6,651 bases of DNA from Actinomycetes bacterium. GTDB lineage: Bacteria; Actinomycetota; Actinomycetes; Mycobacteriales; Mycobacteriaceae. Positions within the stretch are counted from its first letter, which is position 1; the number at the start of each line of letters is the position of its first letter. The stretch is from positions 1 through 6,651 of the forward strand of contig JAEZIA010000464.1 in NCBI GenBank assembly GCA_023416315.1, written 5' to 3'. The notes under the pieces are model-generated. The model had not been told where the DNA came from. It made no database searches and saw nothing but the letters and a program-made list of their open reading frames with translations. Made by a program: the position numbers and the translations under genes. Below are positions 1 through 4,746 of the stretch, piece by piece.

Positions 1-6
1 CATCAA

Positions 7-106
7 GGCACGCGCGTTACCGCTACCTCCCCGAAATGGCGGGCCGACATCGATCTGGCACGCGGATCAGGCGACCTCCCCGAAGTGGCGGCCGGCCCTG
101 CACGGT
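7..106. repeat. Degenerate tandem direct repeat, two units of about 50 bp
   Basis: Two related units lie side by side. GGCACGCG occurs at 7-14 and again at 57-64. A 21-nt block at 22-42 (core ACCTCCCCGAA, 25-35) recurs at 71-91 (core 74-84) with only two differences, T24/G73 and A36/G85. The sequence between the matching blocks has diverged. Read on the plus strand, both copies of the block can encode Ala-Thr-Ser-Pro-Lys-Trp-Arg and both differences are then synonymous, but the 49-nt offset puts the copies in different frames. No gene can be assigned to 1-117. From memory, rbpA in M. tuberculosis converges on ppm1, so the tail of a plus-strand gene here is possible, and one plus frame stops at 131-133 inside the terminator. 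Confidence 0.55.
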
Positions 107-117
107 CCGGGCAAAGG

Positions 118-147
118 AAACGCCCCCGGGTGATCCCGGGGGCGTTT
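118..147 (-). terminator. Intrinsic terminator of rbpA
   Basis: A perfect 13-bp inverted repeat (arms 118-130 and 135-147, AAACGCCCCCGGG and its complement) encloses a 4-nt loop. It begins 17 bp past the rbpA stop codon. On the minus strand the stem ends in GCGTTT and is followed by CCTTTG, giving a broken U-tract typical of actinobacterial terminators. The stem is symmetric, so it could also stop transcription arriving from the left, although the plus-strand side lacks a T-run beyond the stem. Confidence 0.9.
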
Positions 148-164
148 CGGCGCGTTACGGACGG

Positions 165-503
165 TCAGGCACGACCGCGGCGGGTCCGGACCTCCTGGAG
201 CCGCTCGGCGAGGATGTCCTCCAGCTCGGCGATCGAGCGCCGCTCCAGCAGCATGTCCCAGTGCGTACGCGGCGGCTTGACCTTCTTCGGCTCGGGCAGG
301 TCACCGTCGATGAGGGTGCCCTCGAGGCCGTTCTTGCAGGGCCAGGTGCCGGGGATCTCGGCGTCGTCGGCGAACGGAACCTCGAATTCCTCACCGTTCT
401 CGGTGCGGTACCGCGCGATCTGACGCGGCGCCAGGTCGTGGTTGCGGTCCGTCTCGTAGCTCACGGCTCCGAGGCGGCTGCCTCTCAAAACACGATCAGC
501 CAT
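165..503 (-). CDS. rbpA: RNA polymerase-binding protein RbpA
   Basis: This 112-residue protein matches mycobacterial RbpA (M. tuberculosis Rv2050, about 111 aa) along its whole length. RbpA binds the principal sigma factors SigA/SigB and core RNA polymerase and stabilises the open promoter complex. Visible parts are the N-terminal tail (1-26, MADRVLRGSRLGAVSYETDR), the core beta domain (about 27-72, single Cys56), the basic linker (73-79, KKVKPPR, with the DNA-contacting Arg79) and the sigma-interacting helices (80-112, including Arg88). A second ATG lies two codons upstream at 509, but GAGGAG (517-512 on the minus strand) is 8 nt from the ATG at 503 and only 2 nt from the one at 509, so 503 is preferred. 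An ECF-type promoter lies upstream and a strong terminator downstream, suggesting a single-gene unit. The C-terminal tail RTRRGRA differs slightly from M. tuberculosis. Identification is secure. Confidence 0.98.
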   Translation of the reverse strand: MADRVLRGSRLGAVSYETDRNHDLAPRQIARYRTENGEEFEVPFADDAEIPGTWPCKNGLEGTLIDGDLPEPKKVKPPRTHWDMLLERRSIAELEDILAERLQEVRTRRGRA

Positions 504-511
504 CGTCATCT

Positions 512-517
512 CTCCTC
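512..517 (-). promoter_or_regulatory. Shine-Dalgarno of rbpA
   Basis: GAGGAG on the minus strand, 8 nt before the ATG at 503. The spacing decides between two in-frame ATG codons (503 and 509) in favour of the inner one, which also gives the family's usual MADRVLRG start. Confidence 0.8.
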
Positions 518-530
518 ATACGCTCTATGC

Positions 531-544
531 AGGGCCGAGGCCCT
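531..544 (-). promoter_or_regulatory. Short inverted repeat in the rbpA 5' leader
   Basis: AGGGCCGAGGCCCT consists of complementary 6-nt arms around GA; as RNA this would be a 5-bp, 4-nt-loop hairpin. It falls between the predicted ECF transcription start (near 550-555) and the rbpA Shine-Dalgarno, so it would lie in the leader RNA. It could be a small leader hairpin or a protein-binding site. No function can be assigned. Confidence 0.35.
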
Positions 545-559
545 AGGAAGTCCAGGTAG

Positions 560-588
560 TCAACGCAGGATCACTCGCTGCGGTTCCC
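560..588 (-). promoter_or_regulatory. ECF sigma-type promoter (SigE/SigH-like) of rbpA
   Basis: On the minus strand GGGAAC (588-583) and CGTTGA (565-560) are separated by exactly 17 nt. This fits the mycobacterial SigE/SigH consensus (GGAAC -35, GTT -10). The implied start near 550-555 gives a leader of about 50 nt before the ATG at 503. Established knowledge agrees: Streptomyces rbpA belongs to the sigma-R regulon, and M. tuberculosis Rv2050 has been reported as SigE-dependent. The same stretch contains TTGACT on the minus strand (563-558), but I see no well-spaced -10 for a housekeeping promoter. Confidence 0.75.
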
Positions 589-602
589 GACTCGACCATC
601 CA

Positions 603-616
603 TGATACCGGGATCA
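603..616. promoter_or_regulatory. Near-perfect 14-bp palindrome, candidate operator
   Basis: TGATACCGGGATCA is a dyad with 12 of 14 positions symmetric (TGAT-CCGG-ATCA core). It covers the expected -35 region of the rightward promoter whose -10 is at 632-637. A dimeric regulator bound here could control the zinc finger-recQ unit. No cognate regulator is identified. Confidence 0.3.
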
Positions 617-631
617 CCAGGACTATCCGTC

Positions 632-637
632 TACAGT
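632..637 (+). promoter_or_regulatory. -10 box of the zinc finger-recQ unit, probably leaderless
   Basis: TACAGT fits the mycobacterial TANNNT -10 consensus. Eight bases separate it from the GTG at 646, so transcription would begin at or within a few bases of the start codon. No convincing Shine-Dalgarno precedes that GTG (only AAGG at 641-644, too close), which supports leaderless or near-leaderless translation. No clear -35 hexamer is seen. Confidence 0.5.
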
Positions 638-645
638 CACAAGGC

Positions 646-975
646 GTGACGCGTCGTTCCCGCTCCCAGCCGTGTCGGTGGTGTGGACGTGAGGTGGCCG
701 ATGCCGGAATGGGCCGGCGCAGACAGTATTGCCGGCAGTCGTGCCGTCAGCGGGCCTATGAGCAGCGGGCGTTGGTCAAGGGCAGTGCGATCCCGGAGAA
801 CGCGGTGGTGCTCTCCGCCGATGAGGCCGCCGAATTGGCGGACCGAGTCTTTCAGGTGCGGTGTGCGGCCGAGGACGTCGCCATCGCGGTCGACGAGGGT
901 GCGGCGGCCGAGGAGTTGCGGGAACTGTGCGACGCGCTGGTTCGGGCCGCGAAGGCCGCCGACGGCTGGCGCTGA
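646..975 (+). CDS. Small Cys4 zinc-finger-like protein of unknown function
   Basis: A 109-residue protein starting with GTG. Four cysteines (Cys10, Cys13, Cys29, Cys33; C-x2-C-x15-C-x3-C) followed by the basic segment RQRAYEQR (34-41) form a treble-clef-like putative zinc site of the type CxxCG...GRxRxYCxxxCRxRA, seen in many actinobacterial hypothetical proteins. The basic N-terminal half (Arg-rich, 3-41) suits nucleic-acid binding. Residues 57-109 are Ala/Glu/Leu-rich and probably two helices. The stop is 41 bp before the recQ ATG on the same strand, with no terminator or obvious promoter between, so the two are probably cotranscribed. That suggests, but does not prove, an accessory role in DNA metabolism. 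Its function is unknown to me. Confidence 0.82.
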   Translation: MTRRSRSQPCRWCGREVADAGMGRRRQYCRQSCRQRAYEQRALVKGSAIPENAVVLSADEAAELADRVFQVRCAAEDVAIAVDEGAAAEELRELCDALVRAAKAADGWR

Positions 976-1016
976 ATCCCGATTGGCAGGGTGCCGGCCG
1001 GGGTAACTGGCACCGG

Positions 1017-2633
1017 ATGAGTCGGCGGACGGAACTGCAGCGGGCGGCCAACGAGGTGTTCGGCTGGTCGCAGTTGCGGCCTGCCCAACTCGAGGCGATG
1101 GAGGCGGTGCTCGCCGGCCGTGACGTGTTGGCGGTGATGGCGACCGGTTCCGGCAAGTCGGCGATCTACCAGGTGCCCGCGGTGCTGATCGACGGTGCGA
1201 CGCTGGTGGTGTCACCGCTGATCGCCCTGCAACGCGACCAGATCACCGGGCTGGCGGCCACCAACGCCCCGGATGCGGTGGCCATCAACTCGCAACTGGA
1301 CCGTGACGACATCGCGCGCAACTGGCGCGCAGTCCGCGAGAACGAGGCCGAGTACGTGTTCCTCGCCCCCGAACAGTTGACCAACGATGACGTCGTCGAC
1401 GCACTGGCCGAGATGGACATCTCGCTGGTGGTCGTCGACGAGGCGCACTGCGTATCGGCGTGGGGCCACGACTTTCGGCCGAGCTATCTGCGGATCGCGG
1501 ACAGCATCGAACGATTCGGCGACCCGCCGGTCGTCGCGCTGACGGCGACCGCGTCGCCGGTGGTGCGCCGCGAGATCGTCGAGCATCTGCGGCTGCGCGA
1601 CCCGCTGGTCATCGCCAGCGGATTCGACCGGCCCAACATCGCTCTCGAGGTCTCGCACCACGTCGAGGATGACGACAAGCGCGCTGCGGTGCTGACCAGA
1701 ATGCTCGAGGTCGCCCGCCCCGCGCTGCTCTACACCGCGACCCGCAAGGACGCCGAAACCTATGCCGCGCAGATCAATTCATCCGGTATCCGGGCGCGGG
1801 CCTATCACGCCGGGCTGTCGCGCACCCAACGCGACGAGGTGCACCGGCTGTTCCGCGCCGAGGACGGGGTCGACATCGTGGTCGCGACGTCGGCGTTCGG
1901 GATGGGCATCGACAAAGCCGACGTGCGTAGCGTCGTGCACGCTTCCATCCCGGAGTCGATGGACAGCTACTACCAGCAGATCGGGCGGGCTGGGCGCGAC
2001 GGTGAACCGGCAGCGGCGGTGCTGTTCTATCGACCCGAAGATCTCGGTCTGGCGCGCTTCTTCACCACGAACCGTCCCGAGGAGGAACTGCTCGCCCGGG
2101 TGTACGGGGCGTTGGATCGCAAGGCGCCCAAGCGATTGGCCGACCTACGCACGGAGCTCGGGGTACGAGGGCCGAGGGTGACCAACGCGGTGAACCTGTT
2201 CGAGGAGGCCGGGCTGGCCGCCGCGACGCGGGAAGGTTTCACCCGGTGCACCAGCACCGGTGTCGCCGAGGCGGTGGACCGCGTCGTCGAGATCGTGGAG
2301 CGTAAGGAACGCATCGACCGCAGCCGGGTCGACATGATGCGCGGCTATGCCGAGACGCGAGAATGCCGGCGCCAATTCCTGCTCAACTACTTCGGCGAAG
2401 CGTTGGCCGAACCGTGCGGCAACTGTGACAACTGTGCGGACGGGCTGGTCGATGGCGAGCCGCCGGCCACCGACCGGTGGGCGATGCAGACGCCCGTCGT
2501 TCACCGGGAATGGGGGTCCGGGGTGGTGATGGGCGCCGAAGACGACCGGATCACCGTGCTGTTCGACGAGTACGGCTACAAGACCCTGCTGCTGGAGTCG
2601 ATCGAGGAGTCCGGCGTCCTGATCCGCCGGTGA
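1017..2633 (+). CDS. recQ: RecQ-family ATP-dependent DNA helicase with Tudor-like C-terminus
   Basis: A 538-residue superfamily 2 3'-5' DNA helicase. Motif 0 is FGWSQLRPAQLEAM (15-28); Walker A is ATGSGKS (42-48); DEAH is at 141-144, followed by the RecQ aromatic loop HCVSAWGHDFRPSY (144-157). Motif III is LTATAS (175-180), motif V is around ATSAFGMGIDKADV (290-303), and motif VI is QQIGRAGRDGE (320-330). Cys450, Cys467, Cys470 and Cys473 keep the canonical RecQ zinc spacing (17, 3, 3). About 120 residues separate motif VI from the first zinc Cys, more than in E. coli RecQ, and 369-404 looks like a winged helix. There is no HRDC domain. Residues about 492-538 (VVHREWGSGVVMG, then ITVLFDEYGYKTLLL) resemble the PcrA/UvrD Tudor module (DUF3553-like). 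The ATG at 1017 is chosen because motif 0 follows soon after and no in-frame start lies between it and 975. The Shine-Dalgarno is weak, so coupling to the upstream gene is possible. Confidence 0.93.
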   Translation: MSRRTELQRAANEVFGWSQLRPAQLEAMEAVLAGRDVLAVMATGSGKSAIYQVPAVLIDGATLVVSPLIALQRDQITGLAATNAPDAVAINSQLDRDDIARNWRAVRENEAEYVFLAPEQLTNDDVVDALAEMDISLVVVDEAHCVSAWGHDFRPSYLRIADSIERFGDPPVVALTATASPVVRREIVEHLRLRDPLVIASGFDRPNIALEVSHHVEDDDKRAAVLTRMLEVARPALLYTATRKDAETYAAQINSSGIRARAYHAGLSRTQRDEVHRLFRAEDGVDIVVATSAFGMGIDKADVRSVVHASIPESMDSYYQQIGRAGRDGEPAAAVLFYRPEDLGLARFFTTNRPEEELLARVYGALDRKAPKRLADLRTELGVRGPRVTNAVNLFEEAGLAAATREGFTRCTSTGVAEAVDRVVEIVERKERIDRSRVDMMRGYAETRECRRQFLLNYFGEALAEPCGNCDNCADGLVDGEPPATDRWAMQTPVVHREWGSGVVMGAEDDRITVLFDEYGYKTLLLESIEESGVLIRR

Positions 2634-2649
2634 CTCGGGTCGTCTCACA

Positions 2650-2659
2650 GCGAATTCGC
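2650..2659. promoter_or_regulatory. Perfect 10-bp palindrome in a promoter spacer
   Basis: GCGAATTCGC is fully self-complementary and sits directly upstream of the TAAAAT -10 box (2663-2668), inside the expected -35/-10 spacer. Occupancy by a dimer would block this promoter. The downstream gene encodes its own DNA-binding domain, so autorepression is possible. This is inference. Confidence 0.35.
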
Positions 2660-2662
2660 AGC

Positions 2663-2668
2663 TAAAAT
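2663..2668 (+). promoter_or_regulatory. -10 box of the winged helix-hydrolase gene, leaderless start
   Basis: TAAAAT is an excellent TANNNT -10 box in otherwise GC-rich DNA. Six bases separate it from the GTG at 2675, so the predicted transcription start coincides with the start codon. No Shine-Dalgarno is present. Both facts point to a leaderless mRNA and fix the start at 2675. No good -35 hexamer is seen 16-18 bp upstream. Confidence 0.7.
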
Positions 2669-2674
2669 TCGTTC

Positions 2675-3883
2675 GTGCTGCCGGAGTCGGCTCCTTCGGC
2701 GTCCGCCGCTGCGGGCGTGTGGCGCTTCGGCGACTTCGTCCTGGACACCCGCAACTACGAATTGCGGTCGGGCGAAGCGGTGATCCGGGTCGAACCGCAA
2801 GTGTTCGACGTCATGACGTTTCTGGTCGCCAACCATGAGCGGGTGGTGACAAAGGAGGAACTGTTCGACTCGGTGTGGGGCGGCAAGTTCGTCGGTGAGG
2901 CGGCGCTGACCAGTCGGATCAAGGCGGCCAGGCGGGCATTGGGCGACGACGGCGAATCCCAGCGCTACATTCGCACCGTTCGCGGTCGCGGCTATCGGTT
3001 CGTCGGCACGATCGCAGCTTCCGCGGTACCCGAGATCGCCGCGCCGCCGCAGCACATCTCATTCTGTCGTGCGGGCGACGGAGTGCGACTGGCGTACGCG
3101 ACAGCCGGGTCGGGCCCGCCGCTGGTTCGGGCCGCCAACTGGATGACCCACCTGGCCTACGACATCGAGAGCCCGGTGTGGCGGCATTGGGTCAGCGACC
3201 TGTCGCAAGACCACACGCTCATCCGGTATGACGAACGCGGCTGCGGACTTTCGGACTGGGAGGTCGGGGAGTTCACCTTTGCGGACTGGGTGGCCGACCT
3301 GGAGACGGTAGTGGATGCCAATGGGCTGCAACGCTTTCCACTATTAGGTGTGTCGCAAGGTGGCGCGGTGGCGATCGAGTACGCGGCCCGGCATCCGGAG
3401 CGGGTGAGCCATCTGCTGCTGTGTAGCGCGTATGCGCGCGGGCGGGGTGTGCGCGCGGTCGGCGCGGAGGAACAGCGCGCGGCGGCGTTGGACCTGGACT
3501 TGGCCCGGGTCGGTTGGGGCCGCGACGATCCCGCGTTCCGTCAGGTGTTCGCCGCCCAGTTCTTACCCGACGGGAGTCGTTCGGATTGGGCGGCTTTCGA
3601 CCAGTTGCAGCGGCGCACGACGTCCCCCGAGAACGCGGTGCGGTTCCTTGCCCAATTCGCTGCGATCGACGTCCGCGAGTCCGCACAGCAGGTGCGCTGT
3701 CCGACGCTGATCATGCATGCCCGCGACGATCACCGGGTGCCGATGAGCTGCGCGGAGGAACTTTCCGAGCTGATCGACGGCTCTGCGCTGATCGCGCTGG
3801 CAAGCAATAATCACCTGCTGACCGCGACGGAGCCGGCGTGGCGGGTGTTCTGCGACGAAGTGCAACGCTTCCTCGCCTCCTGA
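2675..3883 (+). CDS. Winged-helix DNA-binding domain fused to alpha/beta hydrolase
   Basis: A 402-residue two-domain protein starting with GTG at the predicted transcription start. Residues about 16-111 form an OmpR/PhoB C-terminal-type winged helix: WRFGDFVLD (16-24), the EPQVFDVMTFLV helix (40-51), the recognition-helix region AALTSRIKAARRALG (76-90) and the wing IRTVRGRGYRFVG (99-111). There is no receiver domain. After a short linker, residues about 128-402 form an alpha/beta hydrolase: RYDERGCGLSDW (184-195), nucleophile elbow GVSQG with Ser227, probable acid Asp352 in HARDDHRVP, and His380 in SNNHLL. The triad looks intact, so it may be an active esterase-like enzyme or a ligand-binding sensor. 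The substrate is unknown. The architecture, a one-component regulator with a hydrolase sensor, occurs elsewhere in bacteria but is little characterised. No signal peptide is seen, so it should be cytoplasmic. It lies 41 bp after recQ but has its own promoter. Confidence 0.9.
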   Translation: MLPESAPSASAAAGVWRFGDFVLDTRNYELRSGEAVIRVEPQVFDVMTFLVANHERVVTKEELFDSVWGGKFVGEAALTSRIKAARRALGDDGESQRYIRTVRGRGYRFVGTIAASAVPEIAAPPQHISFCRAGDGVRLAYATAGSGPPLVRAANWMTHLAYDIESPVWRHWVSDLSQDHTLIRYDERGCGLSDWEVGEFTFADWVADLETVVDANGLQRFPLLGVSQGGAVAIEYAARHPERVSHLLLCSAYARGRGVRAVGAEEQRAAALDLDLARVGWGRDDPAFRQVFAAQFLPDGSRSDWAAFDQLQRRTTSPENAVRFLAQFAAIDVRESAQQVRCPTLIMHARDDHRVPMSCAEELSELIDGSALIALASNNHLLTATEPAWRVFCDEVQRFLAS

Positions 3884-3889
3884 CCGGTC
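3882..3889. promoter_or_regulatory. 8-bp palindrome overlapping the hydrolase stop
   Basis: GACCGGTC is a perfect dyad beginning inside the hydrolase stop codon and lying just upstream of the three TCTCCAC repeats. It may be chance in GC-rich DNA; recorded because of its position. Confidence 0.2.
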
Positions 3890-3891
3890 GA

Positions 3892-3920
3892 TCTCCACCG
3901 AATCTCCACGCATTCTCCAC
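3892..3920 (+). promoter_or_regulatory. Three TCTCCAC direct repeats at 11-bp pitch, candidate regulator site
   Basis: TCTCCAC occurs exactly at 3892-3898, 3903-3909 and 3914-3920, each separated by 4 nt, so successive copies are 11 bp (about one helical turn) apart. OmpR/PhoB-family winged-helix proteins characteristically bind head-to-tail 7+4 direct repeats such as the PhoP and PhoB boxes. The array ends 33 bp before the lipoprotein ATG at 3954, an activator-like position, and lies 8 bp after the stop of the winged helix-hydrolase gene. I cannot name the regulator: the neighbouring protein or a two-component response regulator encoded elsewhere are both candidates. Confidence 0.6.
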
Positions 3921-3953
3921 GTGCGCGCCGATGCGGTGCTCGATGCTGAGGAC

Positions 3954-4649
3954 ATGAAAAAACACCTCCGCACCCTGCTGGCCGGCGTCGTGGCGGTCGT
4001 CGCCCTGGGTACCGCGACCGCCTGCTCCGGCGGCTCGTCCACGACCGCGCAGTCCCCGACACCGTCGTCTAGCCCCGCCGCGGCGACGAACTTCCCGAAC
4101 TCGGCGCACTACATCGCCGACATGCCGATGGCCGGCGGCAAGACCATGACGATCGGCGTGGCGGTGGAGGGCGACAAGATCGCCGCCTATGCCTGCGACG
4201 GCAGCACCGACGAGGCCTGGTTCTTCGGCAATCAGAAGGACGGGTCGCTGGATATCACCTCGCGCTACCAGGACACGCTGAAGGCCTCGTTCAATGGCAC
4301 CGACGTCGTCGGGCAGCTGACGATGAACGACGTGAGCTACACGTTCAGCGCGGCCTCGGTGCCCGCACCGTCGGGCATGTACACCGCCGAGGCGAACGGT
4401 GTGCGGGCCTCCTGGGTGGTTCGGCCGGACAACACCATCACTGGTGTGCAGTTCAAGAAGTCCAACGACTCCGATACCGCCGACCTCGTGCAGGCCAACG
4501 AGCAGAAGTTCCGCGACCAGGTCCGGCAGCGCCGCCTGGCCCGGCAGCTGCAGGCCGCGCCACCGCTGGAGTTCGGGACCTGGCGTTCGACGGTCAACGG
4601 AGTACCGGTGACGGCGATTCTGGTCAACGGCGACACCCGCCTGGGCTGA
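3954..4649 (+). CDS. Secreted lipoprotein of unknown function
   Basis: A 231-residue protein with a typical lipoprotein signal: basic MKKHLR, hydrophobic core (7-20), then a non-ideal lipobox ATAC with Cys24 as the lipidation site. A Ser/Thr/Pro/Ala-rich linker (25-45) follows, as in many mycobacterial lipoproteins. The mature region (46-231) appears beta-rich, with alternating segments such as MTIGVAVEGDKIAAYACDG (65-83, Cys81), LKASFNGTDVVGQL (109-122) and VRASWVVRPDNTITGVQF (150-167). A basic, probably helical stretch (180-200) comes before the end. The ATG at 3954 is chosen because the signal peptide begins there and GAGG (3948-3951) precedes it, though only 2 nt away; an in-frame GTG at 3921 would add 11 residues ahead of the signal. 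It should sit on the outer face of the cytoplasmic membrane. Three phased direct repeats upstream suggest dedicated regulation. Confidence 0.85.
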   Translation: MKKHLRTLLAGVVAVVALGTATACSGGSSTTAQSPTPSSSPAAATNFPNSAHYIADMPMAGGKTMTIGVAVEGDKIAAYACDGSTDEAWFFGNQKDGSLDITSRYQDTLKASFNGTDVVGQLTMNDVSYTFSAASVPAPSGMYTAEANGVRASWVVRPDNTITGVQFKKSNDSDTADLVQANEQKFRDQVRQRRLARQLQAAPPLEFGTWRSTVNGVPVTAILVNGDTRLG

Positions 4650-4678
4650 CCGTCTTTTGGTCACCGCGAATCAAACCC

Positions 4679-4707
4679 TTAACCAGTCGGCCGGTGGTCC
4701 CTAGGGT
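4679..4707 (+). promoter_or_regulatory. Housekeeping-type promoter of ssuD
   Basis: TTAACC (4679-4684) and TAGGGT (4702-4707) are separated by 17 nt. The -10 fits TANNNT and the -35 matches TTGACA at four positions. Transcription would start near 4714, giving a leader of about 33 nt that includes the AT-rich stretch 4719-4730 and the Shine-Dalgarno. No terminator for the lipoprotein gene is seen between 4650 and 4678. Confidence 0.5.
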
Positions 4708-4733
4708 CGATGGGCGCGAAATTTATATTTCCT

Positions 4734-4739
4734 AAGGAG
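4734..4739 (+). promoter_or_regulatory. Strong Shine-Dalgarno of ssuD, decides the TTG start
   Basis: AAGGAG lies 7 nt before the TTG at 4747, ideal spacing. No ATG or GTG codon is available at comparable spacing; the GTG at 4739 overlaps the ribosome binding site and is out of frame. A 5-bp AT-rich inverted repeat (GAAAT at 4718-4722, ATTTC at 4727-4731) lies just upstream and would form only a weak hairpin. Confidence 0.8.
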
Positions 4740-4746
4740 TGCGTCG

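Noticed and set aside
36..605. Plus-strand open frames across rbpA (36-605 and 85-423)
   Set aside because: They are antisense to rbpA, whose identity is certain, and their Arg/Ser-rich translations match no family I recognise. Long open antisense frames are expected in GC-rich DNA.
861..1016. Upstream start for recQ at 861, adding 52 residues
   Set aside because: The extension overlaps the zinc-finger gene in another frame and is Gly/Arg-rich shadow sequence. RecQ homology starts just after the ATG at 1017.
3921..3953. GTG at 3921 as the lipoprotein start
   Set aside because: It would put 11 acidic, non-signal residues ahead of the MKKHLR signal peptide. It also begins at the edge of the third TCTCCAC repeat.
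3711..4664. 317-codon minus-strand frame opposite the lipoprotein and the hydrolase end
   Set aside because: Its translation is low-complexity Arg/Gly-rich, no ribosome binding site is evident, and it overlaps two well-supported plus-strand genes.
4682..4698. Possible operator ACCAGTCGGCCGGTGGT in the ssuD promoter spacer
   Set aside because: The outer ACCA/TGGT arms are offset by one base relative to the CGGCCG centre, so it is not a true symmetric dyad.
4724..4729. TATATT as the ssuD -10 box
   Set aside because: It would place the transcription start inside the AAGGAG ribosome binding site. TAGGGT at 4702-4707 with TTAACC 17 bp upstream gives a workable leader.
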